Shown here: one piece after another, positions 23,353 to 32,690 of the stretch | How the letters are laid out: every line of letters starts with the position of its first letter | Position numbering within the stretch: position 1 is the first letter of the stretch | Assembly (NCBI RefSeq): GCF_020520425.1 | Contig: NC_079491.1 | Coordinates: forward strand, 6,063,143 to 6,127,142 | Length of the DNA: 64,000 nucleotides | DNA from: Spinacia oleracea | Taxonomy: Eukaryota > Streptophyta > Magnoliopsida > Caryophyllales > Amaranthaceae | Direction: 5' to 3' | The notes under the pieces: model-generated | What the model saw: the letters and a program-made list of their open reading frames with translations, nothing else | What the model was told of the DNA's origin: nothing | The model's database searches: none | Program-made: the position numbers and the translations under genes

Positions 23353-23464
23353 TCTGAGCGTGATTAATGGCTATCGGCTGATCTTCTGATCTCTGTGTGT
23401 TGTAGAGCATCGTTCCCTTGCTTCCTACGTGAGATTTGGGATGATCATACAGTTGTCTGACAGA
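23353..23464 (+). pseudogene. U3 snoRNA 3'-domain pseudogene
   Basis: Aligns to the U3 3' domain from box B (CTGAGCGTGATTAATGG) to box D (TTGTCTGACAG), but lacks the whole 5' domain and has box C changed from GATGA to GAGCA. No USE or TATA precedes it. A T-rich stretch follows, as in the full gene. Probably a local partial duplication. Confidence 0.82.
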
Positions 23465-23903
23465 TTTCTCAACCCTTTTTCGCCTTTTTCCTTCTGAGTT
23501 TGAGATAGTTTATAGCATTTTTTGTTCTATCACGTCTACTCTGCATTAACTTTGGGATGTTAGACATAATCATGAATTCATCCATGTGATTCATGTTGCA
23601 GAAACCGTACTGTTTTTAAAGCTGAAGAACCAAACCTAACTAGTTGACAGGAACCTACCGGTTTGTAAACTCGGTAGCTATCAAACTCAGACTCATTCGA
23701 TCTTGATTATCTAGTTAAATTATATAGGTTTTCATTCTTAGTCCTCTTTGACTATGCAATACTAACGTACTTGGGAGAACATTAATAATAAGGAATCATT
23801 ATTAATGAGTTAATACTTCTGTATAGCTAAGTTTAAAGAGTTAATATTTACAAAAATACATAGTCCGTACTGATTTGATGCAGAGTCATGACCAACGGAT
23901 ATT

Positions 23904-23955
23904 GTCCCACATCGTGTAACTAAAAAGAGGTTTACAGGAAAAATGAGTATAAATA
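23904..23955 (+). promoter_or_regulatory. U1 gene promoter: USE and TATA
   Basis: Perfect USE GTCCCACATCG (23904-23914) and TATAAATA (23948-23955) separated by 33 bp, the long spacing of plant Pol II-transcribed snRNA genes. The transcript starts 31 bp after the TATA start. Confidence 0.92.
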
Positions 23956-23978
23956 TGAGATGCGTATGACTTAGCAAA

Positions 23979-24141
23979 TTACTTACCTGGACGGGGTCAA
24001 TGAGTGATCATTAAGGCTCATGGCCTAAGTAGGTGACCTCCATTGCACTTCGGAGGGGTGTCTGCCTAACATCTCCCCAAGTGGAAGAGTGTACGTCATA
24101 ATTTGTGATGATAGTGGGGGCCTGCGTTCGCGCGGCCCCTA
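23979..24141 (+). ncRNA. U1 snRNA
   Basis: About 163 nt. The 5' end ACTTACCTG pairs with 5' splice sites. It has the U1-70K loop region GATCATTAAGGC, TTGCACTTC of stem-loop II, the Sm site ATAATTTGTG and the terminal GC hairpin GGGGGCCTGCGTTCGCGCGG. U1 is the spliceosomal snRNA that recognises the 5' splice site. Several positions differ from the plant consensus as I recall it. In stem-loop I the arms ATGAG and CTCAT differ from the usual GGG/CCC version but still pair. The first base appears to be T rather than A. The intact promoter argues for an expressed variant. Confidence 0.93.
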
Positions 24142-24197
24142 TTCAATTCTTACTTAAGATTTAAGCAAGACAGCTATATTTTTAGTAATCTGACACT

Positions 24198-24641
24198 CAG
24201 GCCCGGCCCAAATGAAATGGAGGCCCTGTGCTATCAATTAAAAATAGTCCCCCTAAAAAAAAATAGGCAAAATAGGCCCCCTGAAAAATTTTAGGCAAAA
24301 TAAGCCCCTAAAAATCTCTAAATATGAAGTACTCTTATACAGTTATACTCAGTACTAATGAAAAGTTGCCTTGTCAAGAAAATTAAACCTTTACTAAATA
24401 AAAGCAAATTACTAAAAAATACTCTTTCCGATACTCTGACACTTTTCCTTTCCTCCTTGGGAGTGATAAAAATTACAGAAAGTATACTTATGTTCTTTTC
24501 CTTTTTACAGTTTCACGTGTTGCTGAGTTTGGAGTTTTTTTTTTTTTAATATCCAATAAACAAGATTTTGGATTTGGGGGCCTTTTATAATCGGAGGCCC
24601 TGTTCCGTGTCCCACTTTGGGCCGGTTCAGGGCCGGGCCTG
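24198..24641. mobile_element. hAT-type MITE
   Basis: 444 bp with terminal inverted repeats CAGGCCCGGCCC / GGGCCGGGCCTG and perfect 8-bp target duplications CTGACACT (24190-24197, 24642-24649), as in the hAT superfamily. Interior is A-rich with short repeats of GGCAAAATAGGCCCC type. No transposase. Confidence 0.9.
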
Positions 24642-24713
24642 CTGACACTAAATCTGTTCTTCAAAAACGTGCATCCATTAAAATACCTGAAATGAAAATC
24701 TTTGGTTCAGGGT

Positions 24714-24800
24714 CAGATTTGGTTCAGAGTCAGTTAATTATAAAGTCCCTGAACTCGTTAGTAGTGCAGATTTGGTTCAGAGTCTGTTAATTATAAAGTC
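24714..24800 (+). repeat. 34-bp direct repeat, two copies
   Basis: Units 24714-24747 and 24767-24800 share CAGATTTGGTTCAGAGTC and TTAATTATAAAGTC with one mismatch, at a 53-bp period. Confidence 0.8.
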
Positions 24801-25949
24801 TACCAGCAACTGAAACTGCTTATTGCAACTATAGATGACTGAGCCTTATGGGTCGTTATGGCTTCTTAATCATAATTAATTACTCTTTACGCAGCTACAC
24901 TATTACGTCATCGTGTGCCATCCACAACAAGTTTATTTTCAGAAGAAAGTTCCTCAAAAGAGCTTACAAAAGTCCAAATATAAGCATTTTTATTGAAAAA
25001 TTTTAGATTTCAATGCAAAATGTGGTGATCACTATCGTCAACAAACTCTAATACATACTAAAAGTCTAAAACATAGTTGCTAATATTATCCATTCATCCT
25101 ATAACGACATACCATGACACTGGGAGTCTTGCGGGTTACTGTGATGAAGGCTGTAAACAAAGTAGATTTGTGCGTGTAATCTTCGTGCAGGAGCCATACT
25201 AATCTTCTTTGTATCGTTCCGAAAGGGACAATGTTTATATGAAGCAAGAATAATAAAGGAAGCGATGTTAATTTGTATACATATCCAGTGTGGGACTAAA
25301 TACTCAACTTATTGCAGCACTAAAATTCTACACTCTAGGAACCTATTACATCCTAAACATCTCAGAGGGCCAATGCTAAACACATCTCATTTCTTATGCA
25401 GATTTTAAGGTCCTAAGCTGAGTATCTTCCAAATGTGTGCCTGTTCATAAAAGAATCTCACTAAATACTTCGCCAAGTCTCTATTTCTTAACATTAGAAG
25501 TTGAGCAAAAAGGCTTACCTCGTGTACGTCTTGCCTTCCTTAACATCAGATTTGCCTTTTTAAGTATGAATAATTCACCATTTGACGTGCTGGACCAGTT
25601 GTAACAAACATGATACTATGTCCGAATTTTTGGGTAGGATCCCATGCCAATTTTCAGTTCAACATGAACCATAAATGCACAATATTAGCATATTAGTACT
25701 TGGAAGTTGGAACCAATCAAAATGGAAAAAAGATTGAATTTCCCTTCACTTTACCAAGTGACAAAATCTTTGTCAATAGCAACAAACATGAAGATTTCAA
25801 TAGCATATTTTCCTAACTTAACCTAATTAAGAAAATGTAACAAAAACACGTGTAAAACATTATTTTCAAACTTTGTCATCTTAAAACTCCAGAGTCTGGT
25901 ATCATTATTTTCAACACAGATTCAGGCATTCAAGTAGATTTTACTCTTC
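24801..25949. other. Intergenic spacer with no gene apart from the U6 relic
   Basis: AT-rich. Nothing recognised on either strand except the U6 pseudogene at 25165-25229. Confidence 0.5.
25165..25229 (-). pseudogene. U6 snRNA pseudogene
   Basis: On the minus strand it starts GTCCCTTTCGGAACGATAC, skipping about 18 internal bases of U6 (the stretch between GGGACA and GGAACG). It then follows the U6 core AGAAGATTAG...GGCTCCTGCACG...ACACGCACAAATC, with substitutions in the catalytic region and no normal 3' end. No USE/TATA seen upstream. A dead copy. Confidence 0.85.
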
Positions 25950-26463
25950 GCCTGCAATGGGGTTAATCCAGTAAATAAGTGGCCTAGATTTCATCGATCC
26001 ATAATGAACCAACTTAAAATTTGAAAAATAGAACTCATAGAGTCATAGTATATATTTAGAGAAGTTGTGGTGATTCTACACCCCTTATTTACTTGATGAA
26101 AAAAGAAATAAACTCGTGACCATTTTGTTCTTGTAAAAACAACAATTGTTTTTTCCATATTGTCTAGCTAATATCTTTTGTCCTTCAAAAATAATTTACC
26201 TGCTTCACAAAAGATGTATCGCTTTGATTTTTACGCTACTCACATAATTCCTCCGATTCTAAGGCTGTGGCTATACCTCGTCTAATTCCTCCCAAGTTTA
26301 TTTTCCCATTTTGTAGTTCGTAGTTTTTGCTTTTATTTGGATTTATTTCCTTCGTTGAATCAAAAAAAAACTAACTTTGACCATATTTGTATTCTATACT
26401 ATTATATAAATATAAACTTCATTATTTTGATGATTGTTGTGTCAATCTCAATGCATGTTTTCA

Positions 26464-26700
26464 TAATACCCCGTGAACAGGGAGGTCTAGACATCAGATC
26501 AGTTCGACAAGCTAACTCAAACCTTCTAACCAAACTTGATTGGCATGTTCTTCCGGAACCAAACGCCTTATGGTCAAGCATACTAAGCCACCAGTATAGC
26601 AAAAGAAGATGCGAAATAGACATATTTACTGTCACCTCAAATATGTCCAATATATATATGGCTTGGAATTACATGCAACAACTAAATTTATGTTCAACGA
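26464..26700 (+). mobile_element. LINE ORF2 fragment (post-RT region)
   Basis: Open in one frame: GGLDIRSVRQANSNLLTKL, then WHVLPEPNALWSSILSHQYS. This is the pattern found just after the reverse transcriptase in plant L1 ORF2 (GGLGIR..N.A.L.K..W / LW...L..KY). Isolated fragment, no other LINE parts. Confidence 0.6.
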
Positions 26701-26894
26701 AAATAATTTTAAATTCATCAATATTAAGGTAAAAAGAATTAAGAATAGAGCCTTGACCCTAAAAAGTATAAGTACAACATAATCTATATGCTAAAACTAG
26801 TGATAAATACAAAGGAATTAAATGACTATCTAGAATAACAAGTTAATTAATTAACAAATCATGAACATAAGAAACCAACAACTACTCTGACTTA

Positions 26895-27228
26895 GGCTCC
26901 GTTTGGTAGGGCGTAAAATGTTTTCATTGTAAAATGATTTCCCATGGAAAACATTTTTCAAGGGAAAACACAATTCCAAACTAGTTTTCCTTTGTTTGGT
27001 AACTCAAAGGAAAATGGGAGAAGATGGTGAAGATTGAGGGGAAGAAAGAAGAGGGAGGTAAGGAGGAAAGAAGGAAAAGTGGTTTCCCTCCCTTTCAAAA
27101 GGAAAAGGGTTTTCCACCTTTTAGGGAGTCATGGAAAATTATTTTACATCCCTTAACCAACCAAACAACGTAAAATGAGAGGAAAATCGTTTTTCATGAA
27201 AACGTTTTACGCCCTACCAAACGGAGTC
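26895..27228. mobile_element. Harbinger-like MITE
   Basis: 334 bp with terminal inverted repeats GRCTCCGTTTGGTAGGGCG...CGCCCTACCAAACGGAGYC and TTA on both sides (26892-26894, 27229-27231), the PIF/Harbinger 3-bp target duplication. The undisturbed target GTCTTAGTAAAAC is at about 7540-7552 in segmental copy 1. Confidence 0.85.
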
Positions 27229-27453
27229 TTAGTAAAACTGATTATCCCAACGTAGTCTTGTCTCCAACAACTATCAAAACATCCAGAGTAATCGACCAAT
27301 GAGGTTTTAGTTTATCGGTTAAAATTGAGGACATATTACGTTAATATCACATGTTTGTAATTTCTATATCGTATTTGCATTCGCCAAAAGAAACTGTTTG
27401 AATTAAGAAGTAGTCATCGACTCATAGACTCCTAGGACATGCATAATTCGAGC

Positions 27454-27660
27454 GGTTTTGGAATCTCTAGAGTTCTAAAATAACTCTACGAGATAGAGTT
27501 TGAGCATATCAACCATTGAATGAAAAATCAATGGTTCATATATTATCTTTCCAACCCCCCTAATTTTTCTCATCAATATGAGCCATTGATTTTAAAATGT
27601 ATGGTTTAGATACAACTCTACCTTGTAGAGTTTTATTAAAACTCTAGAGGATCTGGACTC
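27454..27660. mobile_element. Mutator-type MITE
   Basis: 207 bp with imperfect terminal inverted repeats of about 34 bp (core CTCTAGAGTT) and 9-bp target duplications AATTCGAGC (27445-27453, 27661-27669). The empty site AATTCGAGCCACG is in segmental copy 1 near 7720. A second family member is at 62698-62908. Confidence 0.88.
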
Positions 27661-27878
27661 AATTCGAGCCACGTACAAATTTCACTATTGAAATAAAGTT
27701 GTGAAGCCAATACTAATTTAAAACACATAATTAGTCAAAGGGGTTAAGTAATTTTAGACATTTTTGCAAAATAAGTTGTTGGTTAGTTCTCATATTTAGA
27801 CCAAAAACAAAAGGAAAGGGTCTAGTAATGACCACGTTCCCTTTTTTGACTTGGACGTAGATGGACCGTTCGGGTCCA

Positions 27879-27884
27879 TATAAA
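27879..27884 (+). promoter_or_regulatory. TATA box of secreted protein gene, copy 2
   Basis: TATAAA 59 bp before the ATG at 27938, in the same context (TCCATATAAATTCTAC) as in copy 1. Confidence 0.6.
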
Positions 27885-27937
27885 TTCTACTCCGTACGTA
27901 ATTCTGAATTTCATTATTGGTTATCCGGTTTGTAAAG

Positions 27938-28679
27938 ATGCAGAAATTACAATCAAGTTTTGCTGTAAAAGCTTTTGTAATAATCTTATTTCTACTAGCC
28001 AGCTTTGCACCAGATTTTACACTAGCTAGAGCTACCAATGGTACATTCTTTTTTACCCTGACAGTTTTCATTAGGGAAATAATTTTGGCACACAAATTGA
28101 GATCAGTATAGTTTTCTGTACTTTACTCACAAGCTGTTGTGCCAAAATTAATTGTTGGTGTGACAAAAATCGATTTCATTTTCATTCTCATTGTCGGTAT
28201 TATTAATTTTTAACACTAATAATTCAATTCTCTTTGTTTTTCTCTCTATCTTGATCAATATGTAGTTGGCTTGCAAGAAGCAGCTCCGCCGCCACCACCT
28301 CCAGGTCCGCCACCACCAGAATTTACCCTACCTACTAACGGTACAATCCTTAATAATTTCCTTAAACTTTTCATTCACATACATTATATATTGTCTTATG
28401 TTTTGGTATTATTACGCGTACGTACTAATTAATTATCATGATCATGTTTATCTTAAAATTAAAGTTGGCTTGCAAGAAGCATCACCATGGTTCTCTTCCA
28501 CTGATTACAAGGTCCGTTATGGTAACATACTAGCAGAGGAGAGAACAAGAAATAGAAGAACAAGACCAACGACTCCGCCACCACCACGAGAGGGTGTTGC
28601 AAATCATCAAGTCTTGCCACCAACAACATTTGTTCCTTCACCACCTCCACCTCCACCTCTACCTCCAACTTATGCATAG
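27938..28679 (+). CDS. Small secreted proline-rich protein, copy 2
   Basis: Paralogue of the gene at 8004. Exons 27938-28040, 28266-28340 and 28465-28679, all phase 1, give 130 residues. Signal peptide MQKLQSSFAVKAFVIILFLL is identical to copy 1 for its first 20 residues. Exon two loses one codon at its start compared with copy 1 (acceptor TGTAG against TATAG) yet stays in frame. Exon three has several amino-acid changes, such as YYKVSYG to DYKVRYG, and ends PPTYA before the stop. Splice sites, frame and Pro blocks all survive, so both copies are probably under selection. Intron one keeps an inverted TTTTGGCACA / TGTGCCAAAA pair in both copies. Family unknown; a secreted wall protein or peptide precursor is inferred only from the signal peptide and composition. 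Confidence 0.72.
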
Positions 28680-29373
28680 AGGAAACGGGGGAATCCACCC
28701 CCTCTTTTTTCCTACCAACTACGTCATCTCTGATCTGTTCTGATCTAATTTGAATAAAAAAAGTTATAATTTAATTTAATTATTTAATTTATTGCTTTGG
28801 CACAATCACACGTTTACATAGATTACAATTGAGATATGGACGTCCAATTATTTTAGCATCGTATACTATCAATCTTTGTTTTTTTATTAGTTGTTAAGTT
28901 TTTTATTTGGATAATCATAATTCATAATTAAGATGAAATTGCTACCTACCTCTCGTAGAAGGGTAGTTGTTAAGTTTCTTTAGTCACTCTTGTAGACTTG
29001 TAGTCTTGTTAATGCAATAAAAATGCTATTTTTCTTTTCTTTTCTTCTGTAACTCAAAATAAAAATGCTATTTTAATGCTTCTTAATTATGAATATGAAA
29101 AAATCATGGAGTATAAAAGTTTGATATTAATAGAAGATAAATGAGACGAACTTAACAAAAGCTCACCTTATCTTCTTTTTTTCTTAAATTTCATGGAGAA
29201 AAGATTTAGTACAAATAAACTACATTACGTACATTCAACTTATTAAATATGTTAATACTTTCATATAAAATAAATGTCGAACAATTTCAAACACAAATAA
29301 GTTGAGTTCATAATAAAATAAGTTGAATAGAGTAAAATAACCAATAGTGGTTTCCCCCTTAAACAGTTGAACC
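28680..29373. other. 3' flank and intergenic spacer
   Basis: End of the segmental duplication (to about 29070), then AT-rich sequence. TCTGATCTG repeats follow the stop codon, as in copy 1. No gene seen. Confidence 0.5.
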
Positions 29374-30378
29374 TAGGGGGTGTCAATTCGGAAAAACGGA
29401 TTGGATTCGGGTCGGGTTCATCAGTTCAATTTGTCGGAACAAGTTCATTTTGCTAACTGGTCGGATCGGATCGGGTTAAAAAAATAACGGTTTGAGTCGA
29501 TTTTGGTTTATTAAACACAAGTTCATATCGGGCCGGGTTCATATCGGAACAGGTTATAATCGGATCGGGTCATTGTTGGATCGGGTTGGAATGCACCGGG
29601 TTGTAAACGAGTTTAGACGGATTATAAGAGGTTCTGATCATACCGGGTCGAGTTCATATCGGATCGGGTTCATCAGATAACAGTCTGATATGGGTCGGGT
29701 TGAACATGTATAGCCGGATAAAATGGGTATCAGGGTACATAAGATTCAGGTTCATATCGGTTCGGGTTATAGTTCGATTCTTATCAGTTTGGGTTCATAC
29801 ATTGTGAATAAATCTATAGCCGGGTGAAATGGGTAGCGGGTTGTCTACAGATCTGATCGATACGGTTCTAAATTATAAAATCAAAATATTGGGTTATGAC
29901 TAAAATCACAATTTTCAATATATTTATAAATTATAATATCGAGGCCTTCATTAGTGAACAAGTGAGATACCTAACTTTTAAAAGTGTTAAGAATTTAAGA
30001 TCGGTAACGAGATTAAAACGGGTTACGGTTGTAAAAGGTTCAGATTAAACGAGTTACGGGTCGATACAGTTTGAGTTGTAAACGGTTCAGAACAAACGGG
30101 GGTTGAAATAGTTCAAAATGAAACGGATCGGGTCATTAACGCGTTTCGTATCCATTCCGTTTGGTTGAAACCGGTCGGATTGTTATGGAACGTTTGTTAT
30201 CGGATTTCAGATCTTAATCAAGTTAATATTTCCAAGTTGGTTCGGGTTGGGGTTAAATATACTCGTACCAGATCAGGTTTCATATTTCAGCTCCCAGGTT
30301 ATTAACGAGATACAGGTTCTCAAAGGTCGAACATATCCAACAAGTTTCAACAGTTAGGGTTGAGAATTGACCGCTCTA
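29374..30378. mobile_element. hAT-like non-autonomous element with degenerate CGGGTT arrays
   Basis: 1005 bp. Ends TAGGGGGTGTCAATTC / GAATTGACCGCTCTA are imperfect inverted repeats flanked by the 8-bp duplication GTTGAACC (29366-29373, 30379-30386). The interior is dominated by degenerate repeats of TCGGATCGGGTTCAT type. No transposase. Small open frames here are repeat artefacts. Confidence 0.75.
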
Positions 30379-30675
30379 GTTGAACCTAAACAATCGAGGC
30401 GGGTCCCAAGCCCCAAGCCCCCGAAGTCCCAACTAGGCAACTAGTCTCACAAAATCAAGTCTTCTGATCTTCTGAAATTATCTTCTCCTACAAAACTACC
30501 GATTCTCTCATAATTAAAAATTTACAACAGGCCTAATTCATATATCATGACACCAAAATTTCAATTGCCCCAAATATTTTCGTTATAATGAGTATATATA
30601 ATCCCATCTTTTCTCCATTTGCATTGTTTATTTGTATGTTAGAGTATGAACGTATGATCCTTCAAATTCAATTCA

Positions 30676-32340
30676 ATGTCTATTCCACTTCGAATTCTAC
30701 TGTCAAAGCTCTCAATACCCCATCAAAATCTCTTCAACACCAAGCAATTACATGCCATGATTGCCAAAACCCATCTTTCTCTTGACCCATTTTTTGCCAC
30801 CAAAATCAGTAGATATTACGCGCTTAATGGTGATCTTACCTCTGCACACCAACTGTTCGAAGAAAGTCCTCACAGAAGCATTTACCTTTGGAACTCTATT
30901 ATTAGAGCTTATGCGCAAGTTCATGACTTTAAGAATGCATTTCATCTTTTTAAGAAGCTTCTTAGGTCAGAATTATGTCCTGATAATTTTACATTTGCTT
31001 GCATTTTACGCGCTTGCTATGAGAACAATAATGTTGAGGGTGTTAGACTTGTTCACGGGGGGTTGGTTGTTTCTGGGTTGCAAATGGATTCAATTTGTGG
31101 TAGTGCACTTGTAACTGCTTATTCAAAACTCGGGTTTGTTGATGATGCTAGTAAAGCTTTTTATGGTGTCATTGATCCGGATTTGGCTACCTGGAATTCA
31201 TTGATATATGGTTATGGGTATTGTGGTATTTGGGGTGAAGGGTTGAAGTTGTTCAATGCCATGAGGATTACAGGGATTCAGCCAGATGGGTATACGATGG
31301 TTGCTTTGATTTCATCATTCACTCAGCCAGGGTTGTTGCATATAGGCCAGGGAATTCATGGGTTTTGCATCAAGAGTGGTTTTCTTTCGAATGATTATGT
31401 TGGCAGTTCACTGGTCAGCATGTATTCGAGATGTGAGTGCTTGGATTCGGCACAGGGAGTCTTCTACACCTTGTCAAAACCGGATATAGTCACTTGGTCT
31501 GCATTGATTACAGGGATTGCAAATGCAGGGGATATGGATAGAGCATTTTTGTTCTTCAGAGATAGGAATATGGAAGGTATGAAGGCTGATCCTGTATTGC
31601 TTTCAACCATTCTGGTTGCTTCTGTTCGATTGGGTAATGTAGGGCCTGGCTGTGAGGTTCATGGTTATGTTCTTCGACATGGATTGGAGATTGATATCAG
31701 GGTTGCCTCAGCTCTCATAGATATGTATTCAAAGTGTGGTTTTATGGACTTGGCCATTCGGGTTTTGAATGTCCTTCCAAGAAAGAACATTGTTGTATAT
31801 AATTCTGCTATTTTGGGTCTTGGTTCACATGGAATTGCTGATCAGGCTTTCAGACTGTTTGATGAGGCTATGGAGAAAGGATTTACACCGGATGAGTCCA
31901 CATTTTCTGCTCTTCTTTATGGTTGCTGTCAAGCTGGTCTTGCCCGAGAAGGAGAGGAATTTTTCAACAGAATGAAGGATGAATTTGGAATCAAACCTAG
32001 AAATGAGCATTATGTTCACATGGTTAAGATATTAGGAATGCCTGGAAAGTTGAAGGAGGCGTATGAATTTGTCTTGAACTTGTCTGAACCAGTTGACGCT
32101 GGCATTTGGGGAGCACTACTAGCATGTTGTGAAATGCATGGGAATTCTGCACTTGCAGAAACCATCCTGCAGCATATATTTGAGAATCAAGTACAAGAAG
32201 GTTCTCACTCAATTTCGCTTTCAAGAATCTACGCAAACAATGAAAGGTGGGATGATGTGGAAAAGTTGAGGGATGGTATGATCGATAACGGACAAAAGAA
32301 GCTACCAGGGCTTAGTTGGATTGGAGGAAAGAGCTCTTAG
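30676..32340 (+). CDS. Pentatricopeptide repeat protein, PLS class, E subgroup
   Basis: Intronless, 554 residues. Repeated PPR units of P, L and S lengths are clear: DLATWNSLIYGYGYCGIWGEGLKLF, DIVTWSALITGIANAGDMDRAFLFF, RVASALIDMYSKCGFMDLAIRVL. The C-terminus carries an E domain (GIWGALLACCEMHGNSALAE, then LSRIYANNERWDDVEKLRDGM ending LPGLSWI) and no DYW deaminase. Such proteins bind organellar RNA, usually as site-recognition factors for C-to-U editing that recruit a deaminase in trans. It resembles Arabidopsis At1g64310 (from memory). The N-terminus is short and gives no clear transit peptide, though MSIPLRILLSKLSIPHQNL is basic and hydrophobic enough for mitochondria. The promoter lies in the 290 bp between the hAT element and the ATG. 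Confidence 0.92.
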   Translation: MSIPLRILLSKLSIPHQNLFNTKQLHAMIAKTHLSLDPFFATKISRYYALNGDLTSAHQLFEESPHRSIYLWNSIIRAYAQVHDFKNAFHLFKKLLRSELCPDNFTFACILRACYENNNVEGVRLVHGGLVVSGLQMDSICGSALVTAYSKLGFVDDASKAFYGVIDPDLATWNSLIYGYGYCGIWGEGLKLFNAMRITGIQPDGYTMVALISSFTQPGLLHIGQGIHGFCIKSGFLSNDYVGSSLVSMYSRCECLDSAQGVFYTLSKPDIVTWSALITGIANAGDMDRAFLFFRDRNMEGMKADPVLLSTILVASVRLGNVGPGCEVHGYVLRHGLEIDIRVASALIDMYSKCGFMDLAIRVLNVLPRKNIVVYNSAILGLGSHGIADQAFRLFDEAMEKGFTPDESTFSALLYGCCQAGLAREGEEFFNRMKDEFGIKPRNEHYVHMVKILGMPGKLKEAYEFVLNLSEPVDAGIWGALLACCEMHGNSALAETILQHIFENQVQEGSHSISLSRIYANNERWDDVEKLRDGMIDNGQKKLPGLSWIGGKSS

Positions 32341-32475
32341 CAATTTAGCAACTGAAGGCGAAGCTGGTTCATGTCACCCATTATATGATGTTCATCAGGT
32401 ACATGTTGTTTTTCTGAGAAGATAACTATTAATTTTTGTGTTTGTCGGTCCTTGTGTTATGAATTTTTTGTTTTA

Positions 32476-32688
32476 TAGTTAGTGGGAAATGTGCCTAACT
32501 TTTATAAGGGATGAGTGAGGGGTTGAATTTTTTAATGTTCAATAGAAAATAAGAATATAAGTGGGTACTTGATTAAGTGAGAGAAATGATATAATATTAG
32601 TAAAAGTATGCCATTTATAGAAACAAAGCGAGCATTGAGGGACGACTTTATAAAGAAAGCGGGGCGAGTATTAAGGGACGGAGGGAGT
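32476..32688. mobile_element. Partial Stowaway MITE (right half)
   Basis: Ends in CGAGTATTAAGGGACGGAGGGAGTA and contains GAGAAATGATATAATATTAG, as in the complete element at 57600-57923, but has no left terminal repeat. Lies about 140 bp past the PPR stop codon. Confidence 0.65.
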
Positions 32689-32690
32689 AG

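Larger units (their letters stand above)
25950..29070 (+). repeat. Segmental duplication, copy 2
   Basis: Direct-orientation homologue of 6785-10890, about 19 kb away. It contains the same LINE relic, promoter and three-exon gene. It has gained a Harbinger-like MITE (26895-27228) and a Mutator-type MITE (27454-27660), both absent from copy 1, where the unbroken targets are visible. Confidence 0.85.

Noticed and set aside
22941-23464. Two tandem H/ACA snoRNAs (ANANNA-like motifs and ACA near the ends)
   Set aside because: The full sequence with ACGACCTTACTTGAACAGG at its 5' end and boxes B, C and D is U3; the second copy is the U3 3' domain. The H/ACA motif matches were coincidental.
24714-24800. 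CRISPR-like spaced repeats
   Set aside because: Only two units, plant nuclear context, no cas genes; simply a local duplication. No CRISPR array exists in this window.
29492-29680. Open frame rich in Gly/Arg/Ile
   Set aside because: Arises from the degenerate CGGGTT repeats of the hAT-like element.
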